From Mitsuaria sp. 7 (GTDB lineage: Bacteria; Pseudomonadota; Gammaproteobacteria; Burkholderiales; Burkholderiaceae_C), in NCBI RefSeq assembly GCF_001653795.1, contig NZ_CP011514.1:1906976-1970975 (forward strand): 64,000 nucleotides of DNA. Direction: 5' to 3'. Of this stretch, positions 29,347 to 38,610 are shown piece after piece. The notes beneath the pieces were generated by a model, which was given only the letters and a program-made list of their open reading frames with translations, ran no database searches and was not told the origin of the DNA. The position numbers and the translations under genes are program-made. Position 1 is the first letter of the stretch. Each line of letters opens with the position of its first letter.

Positions 29347-30718
29347 GACCGTGCTCCCCGCTTGCAGGCATCGGGCGCTGCGGTTCGAAAGGTGTCGCCG
29401 GTGGCGTCAACCCTGGCGCCCAGCGCAAGCCCGCGGACGTCAGCAGCTCGACCTGCCGCTGCTGCCAGCGCGCTTCCAGCTTCTCCAGGGCCACGGCCTG
29501 CCGTGCTTCATGCCGGACCGTCTCGCTGTCGACGGGATGATGGCCCCGCTTCACCGAGAGGGCCTGCACCCGCTCCCAGCCGTTCCCGTCCGGATGCCGG
29601 ATCGGCGGCGAAGCCTGGCCCGCGGGCCAGGCCTGCAGCAGATCGAGTATCCAGGCGTCGACTTCCGCGGAGGGTCTGGCATCGCCGAGTCGCCACGCGA
29701 CCCGCGTCACGCCGCGTCGCCCCGTCAGATCTGCCCCTTGCGCCTCGTCGGCGCAGCCTGCGCGATCGCAGCGCAGGCGCAGGCCCTCGACGGACTCCAG
29801 GCGCTCGAAACGGTCCAGATGGGCGCGGTAGTACGCGGCGATCTCCTCCGGGGTCACCGCCGCCGCCAACGCGTCCCGAGGCGGCGCGTCCCCATGCGGA
29901 TCGCCGGTCAGGCCCGACCAGCGCTGCCAGGCGAGCTTGCGCTGCCGGGCCTCGATGACCCGGCGGACGAAGTCGAGCTCGGCCTCGCTCCAGCCGCTGT
30001 CGCGATGCAGCCAGGACTCGACGAAGCGTTCCCGCAGAAGCTGCCTCGCCTGGGCCTGGGCAAAGTCGAGGTCGCCGGCACGCAGGAGTCGGCGTCCTTG
30101 CACGTTCTGCAAGGGCCAGACATCGGCCAGCGTGATCGCACCGGCCGGTCCGCCGCCGAAGCCGCGATGCCGCAGCAGCACGAGGCGTGCCGCGCCAGCG
30201 CGCTGAGCCTCGTCGAGGTCCTCGTTCATCCGCAGACGGTCGCCCTGCCCGGTCGACCACAGCGCCTGCCACGCGCGGAGGTCGACCGCCGACGGCAACG
30301 CCGGCGCCGCCGCCTGCCAGTCGCGCTCGATCCGCTCGGGCCAGACCTGCTGCAAGGTCGCGAGCCATTGACGTCGCACGTCGACCTCCGGCGCGAAGGC
30401 CACGCGCCGGCTCGCGAACAGCGCCGCGTCGCCGACCTCGCGCGACGCGGCGTCGCCCATCAACAGGTCGATCGCCAGATGCTGCGCCAGTTCCTGCAGC
30501 GTCAGGTCCGGCTGCTCGCGGCGGGCGAGCATCAGCAGCGCCTGCGTCGGACGACGCGGGATCGTCTCGTCGCCGAGACGCGCGACCCAGGTCGATGCGG
30601 CACGCGCATCGACCGACGTCGCCGCGACGCCGCTGCCCATCGGCAGCAGCGTCGTGCCGCAGAGAAGCGCCAGCACCGCCACGGTCGCCGCCGTGGGGAG
30701 CGAGGCTCGCGCGCTCAC
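29336..30718 (-). CDS. SurA/parvulin-like periplasmic foldase homologue
   Basis: 460 residues. GTG 30718 is fixed by the 4-base GTGA overlap with the stop of the upstream gene. A signal peptide covers about 1-33 (TVAVLALLCGTTLLPMGSGVAA). It is followed by WVARLGDETIPRRPTQALLM and a helical region resembling the N-terminal chaperone domain of SurA/PpiC-type proteins. The later AYYRAHLDRFERLESVEGLRLR segment fits the linker before a rotamase domain, but a clear PpiC catalytic domain is not visible. It probably helps fold an exported protein, most likely the enzyme encoded just upstream. The C-terminus is His-rich (GEHGHAH). Confidence 0.6.
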   Translation of the reverse strand: MSARASLPTAATVAVLALLCGTTLLPMGSGVAATSVDARAASTWVARLGDETIPRRPTQALLMLARREQPDLTLQELAQHLAIDLLMGDAASREVGDAALFASRRVAFAPEVDVRRQWLATLQQVWPERIERDWQAAAPALPSAVDLRAWQALWSTGQGDRLRMNEDLDEAQRAGAARLVLLRHRGFGGGPAGAITLADVWPLQNVQGRRLLRAGDLDFAQAQARQLLRERFVESWLHRDSGWSEAELDFVRRVIEARQRKLAWQRWSGLTGDPHGDAPPRDALAAAVTPEEIAAYYRAHLDRFERLESVEGLRLRCDRAGCADEAQGADLTGRRGVTRVAWRLGDARPSAEVDAWILDLLQAWPAGQASPPIRHPDGNGWERVQALSVKRGHHPVDSETVRHEARQAVALEKLEARWQQRQVELLTSAGLRWAPGLTPPATPFEPQRPMPASGEHGHAH

Positions 30719-31731
30719 AGCCGCTCGGCCGCGCGATTCAACAGATGGACCACCATGGCGATCGCGTGCGGCACGACGACGCGCCCCACGTCGCGGCGGA
30801 CCGCGTGATCGGTCGTCGACAGCACCTGCCCGCCGCGGCTGTACGAGATCTGGCCGCCCTGACGCAGCAGCGGCCGGATGTCGCCGGCGGTCGCGGCCAG
30901 CGGCGTGTAGCTGCCCAGCGCCGTGGTGACGAGCGCATCCGCGTTCAGCGTCTCGCTGTCGTAGTAGTCCTTGACCCAGGTCTCCCAGCCGGAGTGGTTC
31001 AACGCGGACGTGGTCCAGGTGTGATGCGGCTGAAGCAGATCGGTGGTGTGCATCACGAAGCCCAGGCTCTGCACCGTGGGCCGTGCCAGGAACTGCGACC
31101 ACCAGTACTGGCCGAGGTTGTCGATCGGCTGGAACGGCGCCTTCTCGAAGTCCGCGTACATCGACGCGCTGGAGCTGCCGCCCTGGCGGTAGTTGGCTTC
31201 GGTCAGGCCGTACGAGTTGTACTTGCTGCCGTCGCTGAACCAGCCCTTCATGCCGCCCTTGCCGTCGTCGAGGTGGTCGCCGACCAGCCACGCGGCGGCG
31301 AGGTCGTCGATGTCGCCCTTCACCGTGAGCTTGGCGTAGTTGTAGCCGCCGAAGGGATTGCCGTGGACGTCCGGCCCTTGCGTGCGGTTCTGGAAATGCC
31401 AGTAGGACGTGTAGTTGACGATGCCCGACCCCAGTCCCCAGACCGGCGCCAGCACGCAGTCGCCGGTCACGGCGCCGCAGAGGTAGGTGTCGGCGAAATC
31501 GTCGACGTCATACGCGCCCTGCCCCAGCTGCTCGGCGAACTGGTCGATCGTGTAGCCGGCGCGTGTCACGCCGGCCAGCAGCTTGGCGTAGTTGGTGGTG
31601 TCCGCATGCCGCTGCATGTAGCGGACCGCATCGCTGGCGATGCGCTTGTGGGTTTCCTGGGCGAAGGCGTTGGCCTCAGTCTGGTGGACGAGGCCCGCCG
31701 CCACGGCGGTCAGAAGCAGGATGGATCGCAT
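30715..31731 (-). CDS. Secreted phospholipase C/P1 nuclease-like protein
   Basis: 338 residues with a signal peptide (about 1-21) and AGAGAGA-like purines before ATG 31731. The mature part starts NAFAQETHKRIASDA and contains GDHLDD, then GFVMHTTDLLQPHHTW, whose His/Asp spacing is like the zinc-binding helices of the phospholipase C/S1-P1 nuclease fold. It is rich in Trp, Tyr and Asn, as secreted hydrolases often are. It is the first gene of a three-gene overlapping operon with a foldase-like and an anchored protein. Substrate is unknown; the fold assignment is by motif only. Confidence 0.55.
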   Translation of the reverse strand: MRSILLLTAVAAGLVHQTEANAFAQETHKRIASDAVRYMQRHADTTNYAKLLAGVTRAGYTIDQFAEQLGQGAYDVDDFADTYLCGAVTGDCVLAPVWGLGSGIVNYTSYWHFQNRTQGPDVHGNPFGGYNYAKLTVKGDIDDLAAAWLVGDHLDDGKGGMKGWFSDGSKYNSYGLTEANYRQGGSSSASMYADFEKAPFQPIDNLGQYWWSQFLARPTVQSLGFVMHTTDLLQPHHTWTTSALNHSGWETWVKDYYDSETLNADALVTTALGSYTPLAATAGDIRPLLRQGGQISYSRGGQVLSTTDHAVRRDVGRVVVPHAIAMVVHLLNRAAERL

Positions 31732-31901
31732 CGAAGTCTCTCTGATGGTCCCGAATACCGCGTGCTTTCCGCACGTCGAAATATGGAAACCGATGTTCGA
31801 GCAAACGCATGACGATCCGGTGAAGAAATCGTGCAGCGCCGGGGTTCTCCCTGTCCCCCGGCGCCGGGACGCCGACCGCGCCGCGGTCGACCGTCACGGG
31901 G

Positions 31902-32558
31902 TCAGGACTTGCCCCTGCCGCTCCCTGCGGCCCGCGCGGCCTCGAAACGGCGCGCCACCTCGTCCCAGTTCACGACGTTGTAGAACGCTGCGATGTAGTC
32001 GGGCCGACGGTTCTGGTACTGCAGGTAGTAGGCGTGTTCCCACACGTCCAGGCCGAGGATGGGCGTGCCACCGGAGCCGATGCCGACCATCAGCGGGCTG
32101 TCCTGGTTGGCGCTGCTTTCAACACCGAGCTTGCCGTCCGCATCCACCGTCAGCCAGGCCCAGCCGCTGCCGAAGCGCGTCAGCGCGGCCTTGGTGAACT
32201 TGTCCTTGAAGGCATCGAGGCCGCCGAGGTCGGCGTCGATCGCCTTGGCGAGGTCCGCCGTCGGCGCGCCGCCGCCGCCTTTGCCGGCCGGCGCCATCAC
32301 GGTCCAGAACAGGCTGTGGTTGGCGTGTCCGCCGCCGTTGTTGCGCACCGTGCCTCGGATGTTCTCCGGCAGCGCATCGATCTGGACGATCAGGGTCTCG
32401 ACCGGCGTGTCGGCGAAGGCCGTGCCCTCGACCGCGGCGTTCAGGTTGTTGACGTAGGCCTGGTGGTGCCTGGTGTGATGGATCTCCATCGTGCGCGCGT
32501 CGAGGTGGGGTTCGAGCGCGTCGACGGCATACGGCAGCGGCGGCAGGACATGAGGCAT
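31902..32558 (-). CDS. sodA: Superoxide dismutase, Mn/Fe family
   Basis: 218 residues; converts superoxide to hydrogen peroxide and oxygen. ATG 32558 follows CGGAG with good spacing. The start is typical ([20 protein letters not shown]). Metal ligands are His27 (EIHHTRHH), the His of [11 protein letters not shown], and the Asp and His of [16 protein letters not shown] and [16 protein letters not shown] are also present. [11 protein letters not shown] and NQDSPL favour the manganese type, though metal choice cannot be proven by eye. The C-terminus carries a basic tail (GSGRGKS). No signal peptide, so cytoplasmic. Confidence 0.95.
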   Translation of the reverse strand: MPHVLPPLPYAVDALEPHLDARTMEIHHTRHHQAYVNNLNAAVEGTAFADTPVETLIVQIDALPENIRGTVRNNGGGHANHSLFWTVMAPAGKGGGGAPTADLAKAIDADLGGLDAFKDKFTKAALTRFGSGWAWLTVDADGKLGVESSANQDSPLMVGIGSGGTPILGLDVWEHAYYLQYQNRRPDYIAAFYNVVNWDEVARRFEAARAAGSGRGKS

Positions 32559-32712
32559 GGTGAGACTCCGGAGGAGCCCGTCGCGTCGTGCTGCCGGGAG
32601 GGTCGCTGGTGCGGGGCGGTTGAAGGATGGGAATCCCATTCTTGTCGCTCCGCGCGCCGCGCTCAAGTCGCAGGCTCAGAAGACCCGTCCCCCTCGGGGT
32701 CATGCCGTCGTG

Positions 32713-33849
32713 TCAGGTCTTGCCTGGTTTCCCCATGAGCTTGCCGACGGCCTTGTCGACGGCCTGCTTGGGCGGCTTGACCGCTGGCCGCGCGTTGCGC
32801 ACTCGGTTGGCCAGGAACACTTCGCCGATGTCCAGCGTGCTCTCGTGGCCGACGTGCTTCGCGCAGGTGGACAGCCAACCCTCGGCCGCCGCGCGACCGA
32901 GGCTGAACAGCGTCGTCAGCAGCCGCGGATCGGTGTTGAGCTTGCTGGACGCGCCGAACTGCGCCAGCCCGCCCTCATCGGCCACGCGGTGCAGCCGCAT
33001 CTGCTTGTAGCGCGTGGGATCGACGCGCTGGTCGCGCAGCAGCCGCTGAACGAAGTGGATCGCCCGCAACTCGGCCACCAGGCTGGCGTTGAAGGTGATC
33101 TCGTTGATGCGATCGTCGATCTCGGTGGACGTGCGCGGGATGCCGTCATGCTGACGCGGATTGATCTGGACCAGCAGCACGTCGTCGGACTCGGTGCCGT
33201 AGACCAGCGGCCACAGCGCCGGGTTGCCCGAGTAGCCGCCGTCCCAGAACGGCTCACCGTCGATGACGACCGTCTGCGCGCTGTGCGGCAGGCAGGCCGA
33301 CGCCATCAGCGCCTCGATGCTCAGGTCGTCGCCGCTGAACACGCGCGGCTGGCCCGTGCGCACCGAGGTCGCGGTGACGAAGACCTTGACCGGCCCGGTG
33401 TGCACGGCGTCGATGTCGACATGGCGACGCACGATGTCGCGCAACGGATCGAGGTTGAACGGGTTGAGCTGATACGGGCTCCACAGCCGCAGCCAGGCAT
33501 CCCAGGCGGCCATCCCCGGCCACGCGCTGCGGTTGAAGACCCAGGCGGGCGTCTCGAGCCGCGTGGTGTCCGCCAGGCCCTTCATCTCGCCCACGACGCC
33601 GAAACAGGCCGGCACACCGGAGACGTCCTGCCAGAAGCGCGACAGCGCCTGCCGCGCGCCCAGTGCGCCGCCTTGCGCGAAGCCGGTCGCCATGACCGCC
33701 GCGTTCATCGCGCCAGCGCTGGTGCCGGAGACGCCGTCGATGCGCAGCGAGCCGTCCTCGAGCAGCCGGTCCAGCACGCCCCAGGTGAAGGCGCCGTGGG
33801 AGCCGCCGCCCTGCAGGGCAAGGTCGATCGGTCGGGGCGATGTCGGCAT
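32713..33849 (-). CDS. Patatin-like phospholipase
   Basis: 378 residues. The Ser-Asp dyad is intact: the oxyanion loop GGGSHG is at 14-19, the nucleophile Ser44 in GTSAG at 42-46, and Asp203 in DGGYSG. It should hydrolyse acyl esters of lipids or phospholipids. There is no signal peptide, so it is probably cytoplasmic or delivered by another route. The C-terminus is basic (RPAVKPPKQAVDKAVGKLMG). Transcribed alone or with the binding-protein gene 57 bases upstream. Confidence 0.93.
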   Translation of the reverse strand: MPTSPRPIDLALQGGGSHGAFTWGVLDRLLEDGSLRIDGVSGTSAGAMNAAVMATGFAQGGALGARQALSRFWQDVSGVPACFGVVGEMKGLADTTRLETPAWVFNRSAWPGMAAWDAWLRLWSPYQLNPFNLDPLRDIVRRHVDIDAVHTGPVKVFVTATSVRTGQPRVFSGDDLSIEALMASACLPHSAQTVVIDGEPFWDGGYSGNPALWPLVYGTESDDVLLVQINPRQHDGIPRTSTEIDDRINEITFNASLVAELRAIHFVQRLLRDQRVDPTRYKQMRLHRVADEGGLAQFGASSKLNTDPRLLTTLFSLGRAAAEGWLSTCAKHVGHESTLDIGEVFLANRVRNARPAVKPPKQAVDKAVGKLMGKPGKT

Positions 33850-33906
33850 GGCGTGAAAGCGCGAGGGACTAGCCTCGCGAGACAGCGGTGGAATCCGCAG
33901 CCTAGC

Positions 33907-34758
33907 CTACCTCGGCGGCGCGTCGTTCGGCAGCCAACGCTTGTAGATCGCCTGGAACGTCCCGTCGCGCTTCATCTCGTTGAGCTGCGACTGCCACGCG
34001 TGGATCGTTCCCATCGGCGTGCTGCGCGAGAACGCGATGTAGCCCTCGCTCGCGGCGAAGCTGAAGACCTCTTCCAGCGCTCCCTTGGCCACGCCGGCCT
34101 GCACCAGCGTCTGCGGCATGGACAGCTTCTCCGCCGCGAACAGCGGCGCCCGCCCGGCAGCCAGCATGCGCACGCCCTGGATGGGGTCGCTGATCTGCTG
34201 CAGGTTGTGGAAGCCCGCGGACTGGAGCTGCGTCAGCGTGTACCAGTCCCGCACGACCAGCACCTTGGCCGCGCGCTTCGCTTCGGCCAACGAGCGCAGC
34301 CGGATGCCACTGCCGGCCTTGGCGTAGAAGGTGCTCTGGAAGGTGACGATGGGGCCGACCCACTGGAAGAGCTTCTCGCGCTCGGGGATGCGCGCCATCG
34401 AGAACAGCGCCGCCGGCGGACCGTCCTGCGCTTCGCGGAAGGCGCGGGCCCAGGGCATGAACTCGATCGGCAGCGACTGGCCGAGCCGCTTCTGGATCGC
34501 CTGCACGATGTCGACCGAGAGCCCGCGCGGCTGGCCGGCCTCGGTGAAGTTGATCGGCGGGAACTCCTCGCTGAGCAGGCGCAACGATGCGGCCGGCGCA
34601 CCGCCGGACGAGGCAGTGGCGGGGAACGCCGAGAGCGGCGTGGGCGGTGTCGACGCCGGCCCCGGCACTGAGGCCGGGGGCGGCAAGGTGGCGTGACCGG
34701 CGGCTCGTGCGCCGCTCAGCCAGGCCAGACCCGCCAGGGTCAGGTGTCGTCGATGCAT
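33907..34758 (-). CDS. Periplasmic substrate-binding protein, amino-acid type (SBP_bac_3-like)
   Basis: 283 residues from ATG 34758 (MHRRHLTLAGLAWLSGARA), a short signal peptide. A Pro/Ala/Thr linker follows, then the binding-protein core starting LRLLSEEFPPINFTEAGQPRGLSVDIVQAIQKRLG, the usual first lobe of this family. The end (MKRDGTFQAIYKRWLPNDAPPR) is also typical. No permease or ATPase gene is beside it, so it is an orphan receptor, either feeding a transporter elsewhere or acting as a sensor. Ligand unknown. Confidence 0.8.
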   Translation of the reverse strand: MHRRHLTLAGLAWLSGARAAGHATLPPPASVPGPASTPPTPLSAFPATASSGGAPAASLRLLSEEFPPINFTEAGQPRGLSVDIVQAIQKRLGQSLPIEFMPWARAFREAQDGPPAALFSMARIPEREKLFQWVGPIVTFQSTFYAKAGSGIRLRSLAEAKRAAKVLVVRDWYTLTQLQSAGFHNLQQISDPIQGVRMLAAGRAPLFAAEKLSMPQTLVQAGVAKGALEEVFSFAASEGYIAFSRSTPMGTIHAWQSQLNEMKRDGTFQAIYKRWLPNDAPPR

Positions 34759-34948
34759 CCGCGTATCAGGTGAGGCTGTCGAACCATGATAGGCGGCGGT
34801 AACGAAACGTGTTCTCCGCAGCGGGGAGAAAGCGACACGGCCGCTGCGCATTCGTGCGCAGACGCGGACGGGGAAAACACCGAGCCGCGCTGTCGCACGC
34901 GCGTCATGCGCTCACGTCATGCGCTCAGGTCATGCACCCCTCAGGCGC

Positions 34949-35989
34949 TCACTTGCCGCCGCGCAGCTGCGTCAGCTGTGCCTGCGTCTCGTTCCACAGG
35001 TCCATGCCCACCTGCGTCGCGACGCCCGCGTTCACGCGCGTCAGCTTGTCGCGCATGCGGGCGGTTTCGGCGGGGCTCAGTTCGTTGACGGCCATGCCCT
35101 TGGTCTTGAGCTCGGCCAGCGCCTTGGCGGCTTCGTCGCGCGTGTCCTTGCGCTCGAAGTCGCGGCTCTTCACGGCGGCCTGCTGCAGCACGGCCTGTTC
35201 GTCCTTGGACAGGCCGTCCCAGAACTTCTTCGACACCGTCACGATCCACGGGCTGTAGACGTGGTTGGTCACCGTCAGGTACTTCTGCACCTCGTAGAAC
35301 TTCGCCGACAGGATGGTGTTGTACGGGTTCTCCTGGCCGTCGACCGCGTTGGTCTCCAGCGCCGTGAAGAGCTCAGAGTACGGCAGCGGCACCGCGTTCG
35401 CGCCCAACTGCTTGAAGCTGTCCAGGAACACGCTGTTCTGCATCACGCGCAGCTTGATGCCGTTCAGGTCTTCCAGCTTGTTGACCGCGTGCTTGCTGTT
35501 GGTCAGGTTGCGGAAGCCGTTCTCCCAGTAGACGAGGCCGACCAGGCCCTTGTCGGTGAGCTTGGCCTTGACCTTGTCGCCGACCGGACCGTCCAGCAGC
35601 GCGTCAGCCTCGCGGACGTTGTTGACCAGGAAGGGCGTGTCCCACAGCGCCATCTCCTTGGCGATGCCGACCAGCGTCGCGGTCGAGCCGACCATCATCT
35701 CCTGCGCGCCGCCGATGAGCGCCTGCTGCATCTGCGTGTCCGGTCCGAGCGCTGCACCGCCGATCGCGCGGATCTTCATCTTGCCGCCGGAGAGCTTCGC
35801 GACCTCGTCGGCGAAGACCTTGACCGCGCGGCCCTGGTTGCTGTTCTCGGCCAGGCCGTAGCCGAAGCGGATCAGGCGCGGCTTGATGTCGGCGGCCTGC
35901 GCGGGCAGCGCGGCGGCCAGCATCGCGGCGCTCAGCGCCGTCGCGGCGGCCAGGATCTTGCGGCGGGTATTCAGGCTCTTCAGGCTCAT
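34949..35989 (-). CDS. dctP: TRAP transporter solute-binding protein
   Basis: 346 residues with a signal peptide (about 1-32, ending PAQAAD). The DctP family core is clear: IRFGYGLAENSNQGRAVKVFADEVAKLSGGKM, the conserved region GIKLRVMQNSVFLDSFKQLGANAVPLPYSELFTALETNAVDGQENPY with the Arg that binds carboxylate ligands, and a C-terminal amphipathic helix. Last gene of the gluconokinase-TRAP operon; the ligand is therefore probably a sugar acid such as gluconate. Confidence 0.93.
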   Translation of the reverse strand: MSLKSLNTRRKILAAATALSAAMLAAALPAQAADIKPRLIRFGYGLAENSNQGRAVKVFADEVAKLSGGKMKIRAIGGAALGPDTQMQQALIGGAQEMMVGSTATLVGIAKEMALWDTPFLVNNVREADALLDGPVGDKVKAKLTDKGLVGLVYWENGFRNLTNSKHAVNKLEDLNGIKLRVMQNSVFLDSFKQLGANAVPLPYSELFTALETNAVDGQENPYNTILSAKFYEVQKYLTVTNHVYSPWIVTVSKKFWDGLSKDEQAVLQQAAVKSRDFERKDTRDEAAKALAELKTKGMAVNELSPAETARMRDKLTRVNAGVATQVGMDLWNETQAQLTQLRGGK

Positions 35990-36035
35990 GCTTGTCTCCT
36001 TGGGGGAACGGGTCTCGACGGGAATCCCGACGGTC

Positions 36036-37328
36036 TCAGCGCATCCATTTGACGGGCGCGGTCACGAGTTCGGGGAACGCGGTGAACATCACGAGGATCA
36101 GCGTATACGTGATGAGGAAAGGGTTCACGCCCTTGATCACCTGGTGCATCGACAGCCGGCCGACGCCGGCCACGACGTTGAGCACCGTGCCCACCGGCGG
36201 CGTGATCAGCCCGATGGCGCCGTTGAGCACGAACATCAGGCCGAAGTACACGGGATCGATGCCCGCCTTGACGGCGATCGGCAGCATCACCGGGGCGAAG
36301 ATCAGGATCGTCGGCGTCAGGTCCAGCGCGGTGCCGATGACCACGAGGATCAGCATCATCAGCGCCATCAGCAGACGCGGCGAGTCGATCAGCCCGCCGA
36401 GCCAGCCGGTCAGCACGCCCGGCAGGTCGGCCAGCGTGATCATGTAGCTCGCGACCTGCGCGCCGGCGCACAGGAACATCACGATCGCCGTCGTCTTGGC
36501 CGCGCGGACCAGCACGCCGTGGAGGTCGCGCAGGCTCATCTCGCGGTGCACGACGAAGCTGATCACCAGCGCGTAGAAAGCGGCCACGACGGCGGCCTCG
36601 GTGGGCGTGAAGACGCCAGTCTTCATGCCGCCGATGATGATCAGCGGCATCAGCAGCGCAAAGAACGCCTTGGCGGTGGCCTTGAGCCGGTCGGCCATCG
36701 GCAGCGGTGTGCCCGGCGGCAGGTCGATCTTGCGCAGCTGCAGTTTCCACGCGATCAGCAGGCCCAGTCCCATCACCAGGCCCGGCACGATGCCGGAGAT
36801 GAAGAGCGCGGAGATGGAGGTGTTGGTCGTCACGCCGTAGATCACGAAAGGCATCGACGGCGGGATGATGGGCGCGATGATGCCGCCCGAGGCGATCAGG
36901 CCGGCGGAGGTCGCCATCGGATAGCCGTGGCGCTGCATCATCGGCAGCAGGATGGTGGCGAGCGCGGCGGTGTCGGCCAGCGCCGAGCCGCTCATGCTGG
37001 CCATGAGCACGGCGGCGCCGATCGCGACGAAGCCCAGTCCGCCGCGGATGTGGCCGACCCAGGCCTGCGCCATCTGGATGATGCGCCGGCTGATGCCGCC
37101 GGCGTTCATCAGCTCGCCGGCGAGGATGAAGAACGGGACGGCCAGCAGCGGGAAGCTGTCGATGCCCGCGACGAGGTTCTGCGCGAGCAGCTGGGTGTCC
37201 CAGAAGTCGAGCGACCAGGCCATGCCGGCGCCGGTCAGCACCAGCGCGAAGGCCATCGGGATGCCGAGGCCCATCAGCAGCAGCATGCCGGCGGAGAAGA
37301 CGATGAAGGCGAGTGCTTCGTTGCTCAT
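36036..37328 (-). CDS. dctM: TRAP transporter large permease subunit
   Basis: 430 residues, almost entirely membrane helices (about 12). It shows the DctM pattern including GLGIPMAFAL, PFFILAGELMNAGGISRRI, SGSALADTAALATILLPMM and ITPPVGTVLNVVAGV. It forms the sodium-coupled translocation pathway with the small subunit encoded 18 bases upstream, taking up the solute delivered by DctP, whose gene begins 46 bases downstream. Confidence 0.95.
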   Translation of the reverse strand: MSNEALAFIVFSAGMLLLMGLGIPMAFALVLTGAGMAWSLDFWDTQLLAQNLVAGIDSFPLLAVPFFILAGELMNAGGISRRIIQMAQAWVGHIRGGLGFVAIGAAVLMASMSGSALADTAALATILLPMMQRHGYPMATSAGLIASGGIIAPIIPPSMPFVIYGVTTNTSISALFISGIVPGLVMGLGLLIAWKLQLRKIDLPPGTPLPMADRLKATAKAFFALLMPLIIIGGMKTGVFTPTEAAVVAAFYALVISFVVHREMSLRDLHGVLVRAAKTTAIVMFLCAGAQVASYMITLADLPGVLTGWLGGLIDSPRLLMALMMLILVVIGTALDLTPTILIFAPVMLPIAVKAGIDPVYFGLMFVLNGAIGLITPPVGTVLNVVAGVGRLSMHQVIKGVNPFLITYTLILVMFTAFPELVTAPVKWMR

Positions 37329-37346
37329 GATGGATGCGCCCTGCCC

Positions 37347-37880
37347 TTATTCGATGTCCGACTCGTGCTCGAGATCGAGCGGCCGGTTGCGGATCAGTTC
37401 CCACAGCGCCATGACGGCGATGGCGATGCAGGACAGCAGCGCGGGCAGCGGGAGCAGCGCGTTGGAGTAGCCCAGCACGACCGACTGGCTGTCCAGGCCG
37501 ACGACGACCTGCTGCCAGGCGCCCCATGCCACCAGTCCCGCCGCGAAGATCACCGCGATGCGGATCAGCGCCGTGATGGCGCGCAGGGCCGCGGGCTTCT
37601 TGCGCAAGGGCAGCAGCAGGCTGGTGAAGGCCATGTGCTCGCCGAGCGGATACGCGGCGGTGGCGCCGATGAACACCATCCAGACGAAGAGCAGGCGCGA
37701 GAGTTCCTCGCTCGCGTTGATGCCGCTGCCGAAGCCGTAGCGCAGCACGACGTTGATGAACACGGCGAGCGCCATCACGCCCAGGCACAGCGCCATCGCG
37801 GCTTCGCTGAGGGTCTGCAGGCGGGAGCGGCGCGCGGGAGTCGCCGAAGCGGCGGGAGCGTCCGATGCGGGGGGCGTCAT
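37347..37880 (-). CDS. dctQ: TRAP transporter small permease subunit
   Basis: 177 residues with four predicted membrane helices and the DctQ features ASEELSRLLFVWMVFIGA and GYSNALLPLPALLSC. The N-terminus is a short Pro/Ala-rich cytoplasmic tail. Its start overlaps the stop of the upstream gluconokinase gene (ATGA at 37877-37880), which ties the kinase and transporter into one translationally coupled operon. Confidence 0.92.
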   Translation of the reverse strand: MTPPASDAPAASATPARRSRLQTLSEAAMALCLGVMALAVFINVVLRYGFGSGINASEELSRLLFVWMVFIGATAAYPLGEHMAFTSLLLPLRKKPAALRAITALIRIAVIFAAGLVAWGAWQQVVVGLDSQSVVLGYSNALLPLPALLSCIAIAVMALWELIRNRPLDLEHESDIE

Positions 37881-38425
37881 GGTCCGGTCTCCTGATTGTT
37901 TTTCGGGGTCAGCAGGGCAAGCGCCAGATCGACCTGTTCCGCCAGGGTCAGCGTCGCGGGGACGGTGACGACGCCGGGCTCGCCGATGGGCGATTCCAGC
38001 GTGGCGAACTGGCTGTCGACCAGCGTGGTCGAGAAGAAATGTCGATCGGCGCGATCGGCGACGCGCTGGAGCGCGAGCGCCCTATCGATGTCGATGAACA
38101 CGAAGCGCAGCGCCGGGCACGCGCGGCGAAGCCGATCGCGGTAGGCGCGCTTGAGCGCGGAGCAGCTGAGGACGACCGGCGACCGCTCGGCGAGCATCTG
38201 CCCGAGCCGTTCCAGCCAACCCCAGCGGTCCTCATCGGTGAGCGGCTGACCGGCCTGCATCTTGGCGATCGACACCGGCGCGTGGTGCGCGTCGCCTTCG
38301 ATGAAGGGCCAGTCGAGCGATCGGGCGAGCGCCTGTCCGACGCTGGTCTTGCCGCAGCCGGCAACGCCCATCACGACGATGGCGCGCGCGGAGATCGAGG
38401 CGGCGGTGACGGTCGGCGAAGTCAT
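37877..38425 (-). CDS. gntK: Gluconokinase
   Basis: 182 residues; phosphorylates gluconate to 6-phosphogluconate. The P-loop is GVAGCGKTS at 20-28. EGDAHHAPVSIAKMQAG followed by PLTDEDRWGWL is the family's substrate-site region, and VVLSCSALKRAYRDRLR and ADRHFFSTTLVDSQFATLE complete the match. It is the first gene of an operon with a TRAP transporter, giving uptake and activation together. The start at 38425 lies two bases from a perfect palindrome (38427-38440) and has no ribosome site, so translation may be leaderless or occlusion by a repressor may act directly at the start. Confidence 0.93.
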   Translation of the reverse strand: MTSPTVTAASISARAIVVMGVAGCGKTSVGQALARSLDWPFIEGDAHHAPVSIAKMQAGQPLTDEDRWGWLERLGQMLAERSPVVLSCSALKRAYRDRLRRACPALRFVFIDIDRALALQRVADRADRHFFSTTLVDSQFATLESPIGEPGVVTVPATLTLAEQVDLALALLTPKNNQETGP

Positions 38426-38426
38426 T

Positions 38427-38440
38427 GGATAGCGCTATCC
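38427..38440. promoter_or_regulatory. Operator palindrome O1, gluconate operon
   Basis: GGATAGCGCTATCC, a perfect 14-bp palindrome with a central CG as in LacI-family operators. It abuts the gntK start codon. The same core occurs again at 38516 and at the LacI-family regulator gene at 47113. Confidence 0.8.
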
Positions 38441-38515
38441 CGAAGTCTGAAAAGAGACGGCGATCGGATGAACCGGGGTCGCCGTCGAGTCCTCGTCGCA
38501 CAGGGAAGCAGACGG

Positions 38516-38527
38516 GATAGCGCTATC
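38516..38527. promoter_or_regulatory. Operator palindrome O2, gluconate operon
   Basis: GATAGCGCTATC, identical to the core of O1, with centres 88 bp apart. Two sites at this distance could support looping by a tetrameric repressor, or one could be the promoter site. The gntK promoter probably lies between or over them. Confidence 0.8.
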
Positions 38528-38610
38528 TTAGGTGGTGCATGGGGGCACCAAATCAGGGATTACGCGGAGCAAGCGGCCGTCAGCGCCGCAAGTGCTCGCA
38601 GGCTTTGACC

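Noticed and set aside
31857-31868. Perfect palindrome CCCGGCGCCGGG between the PLC-like and sod genes
   Set aside because: Short GC-only palindromes are expected by chance in this DNA, and no T run makes it a convincing terminator.
35883-37895. 670-codon plus-strand frame opposite the TRAP genes
   Set aside because: DctM and DctQ on the other strand are unmistakable; this one is a low-complexity shadow.
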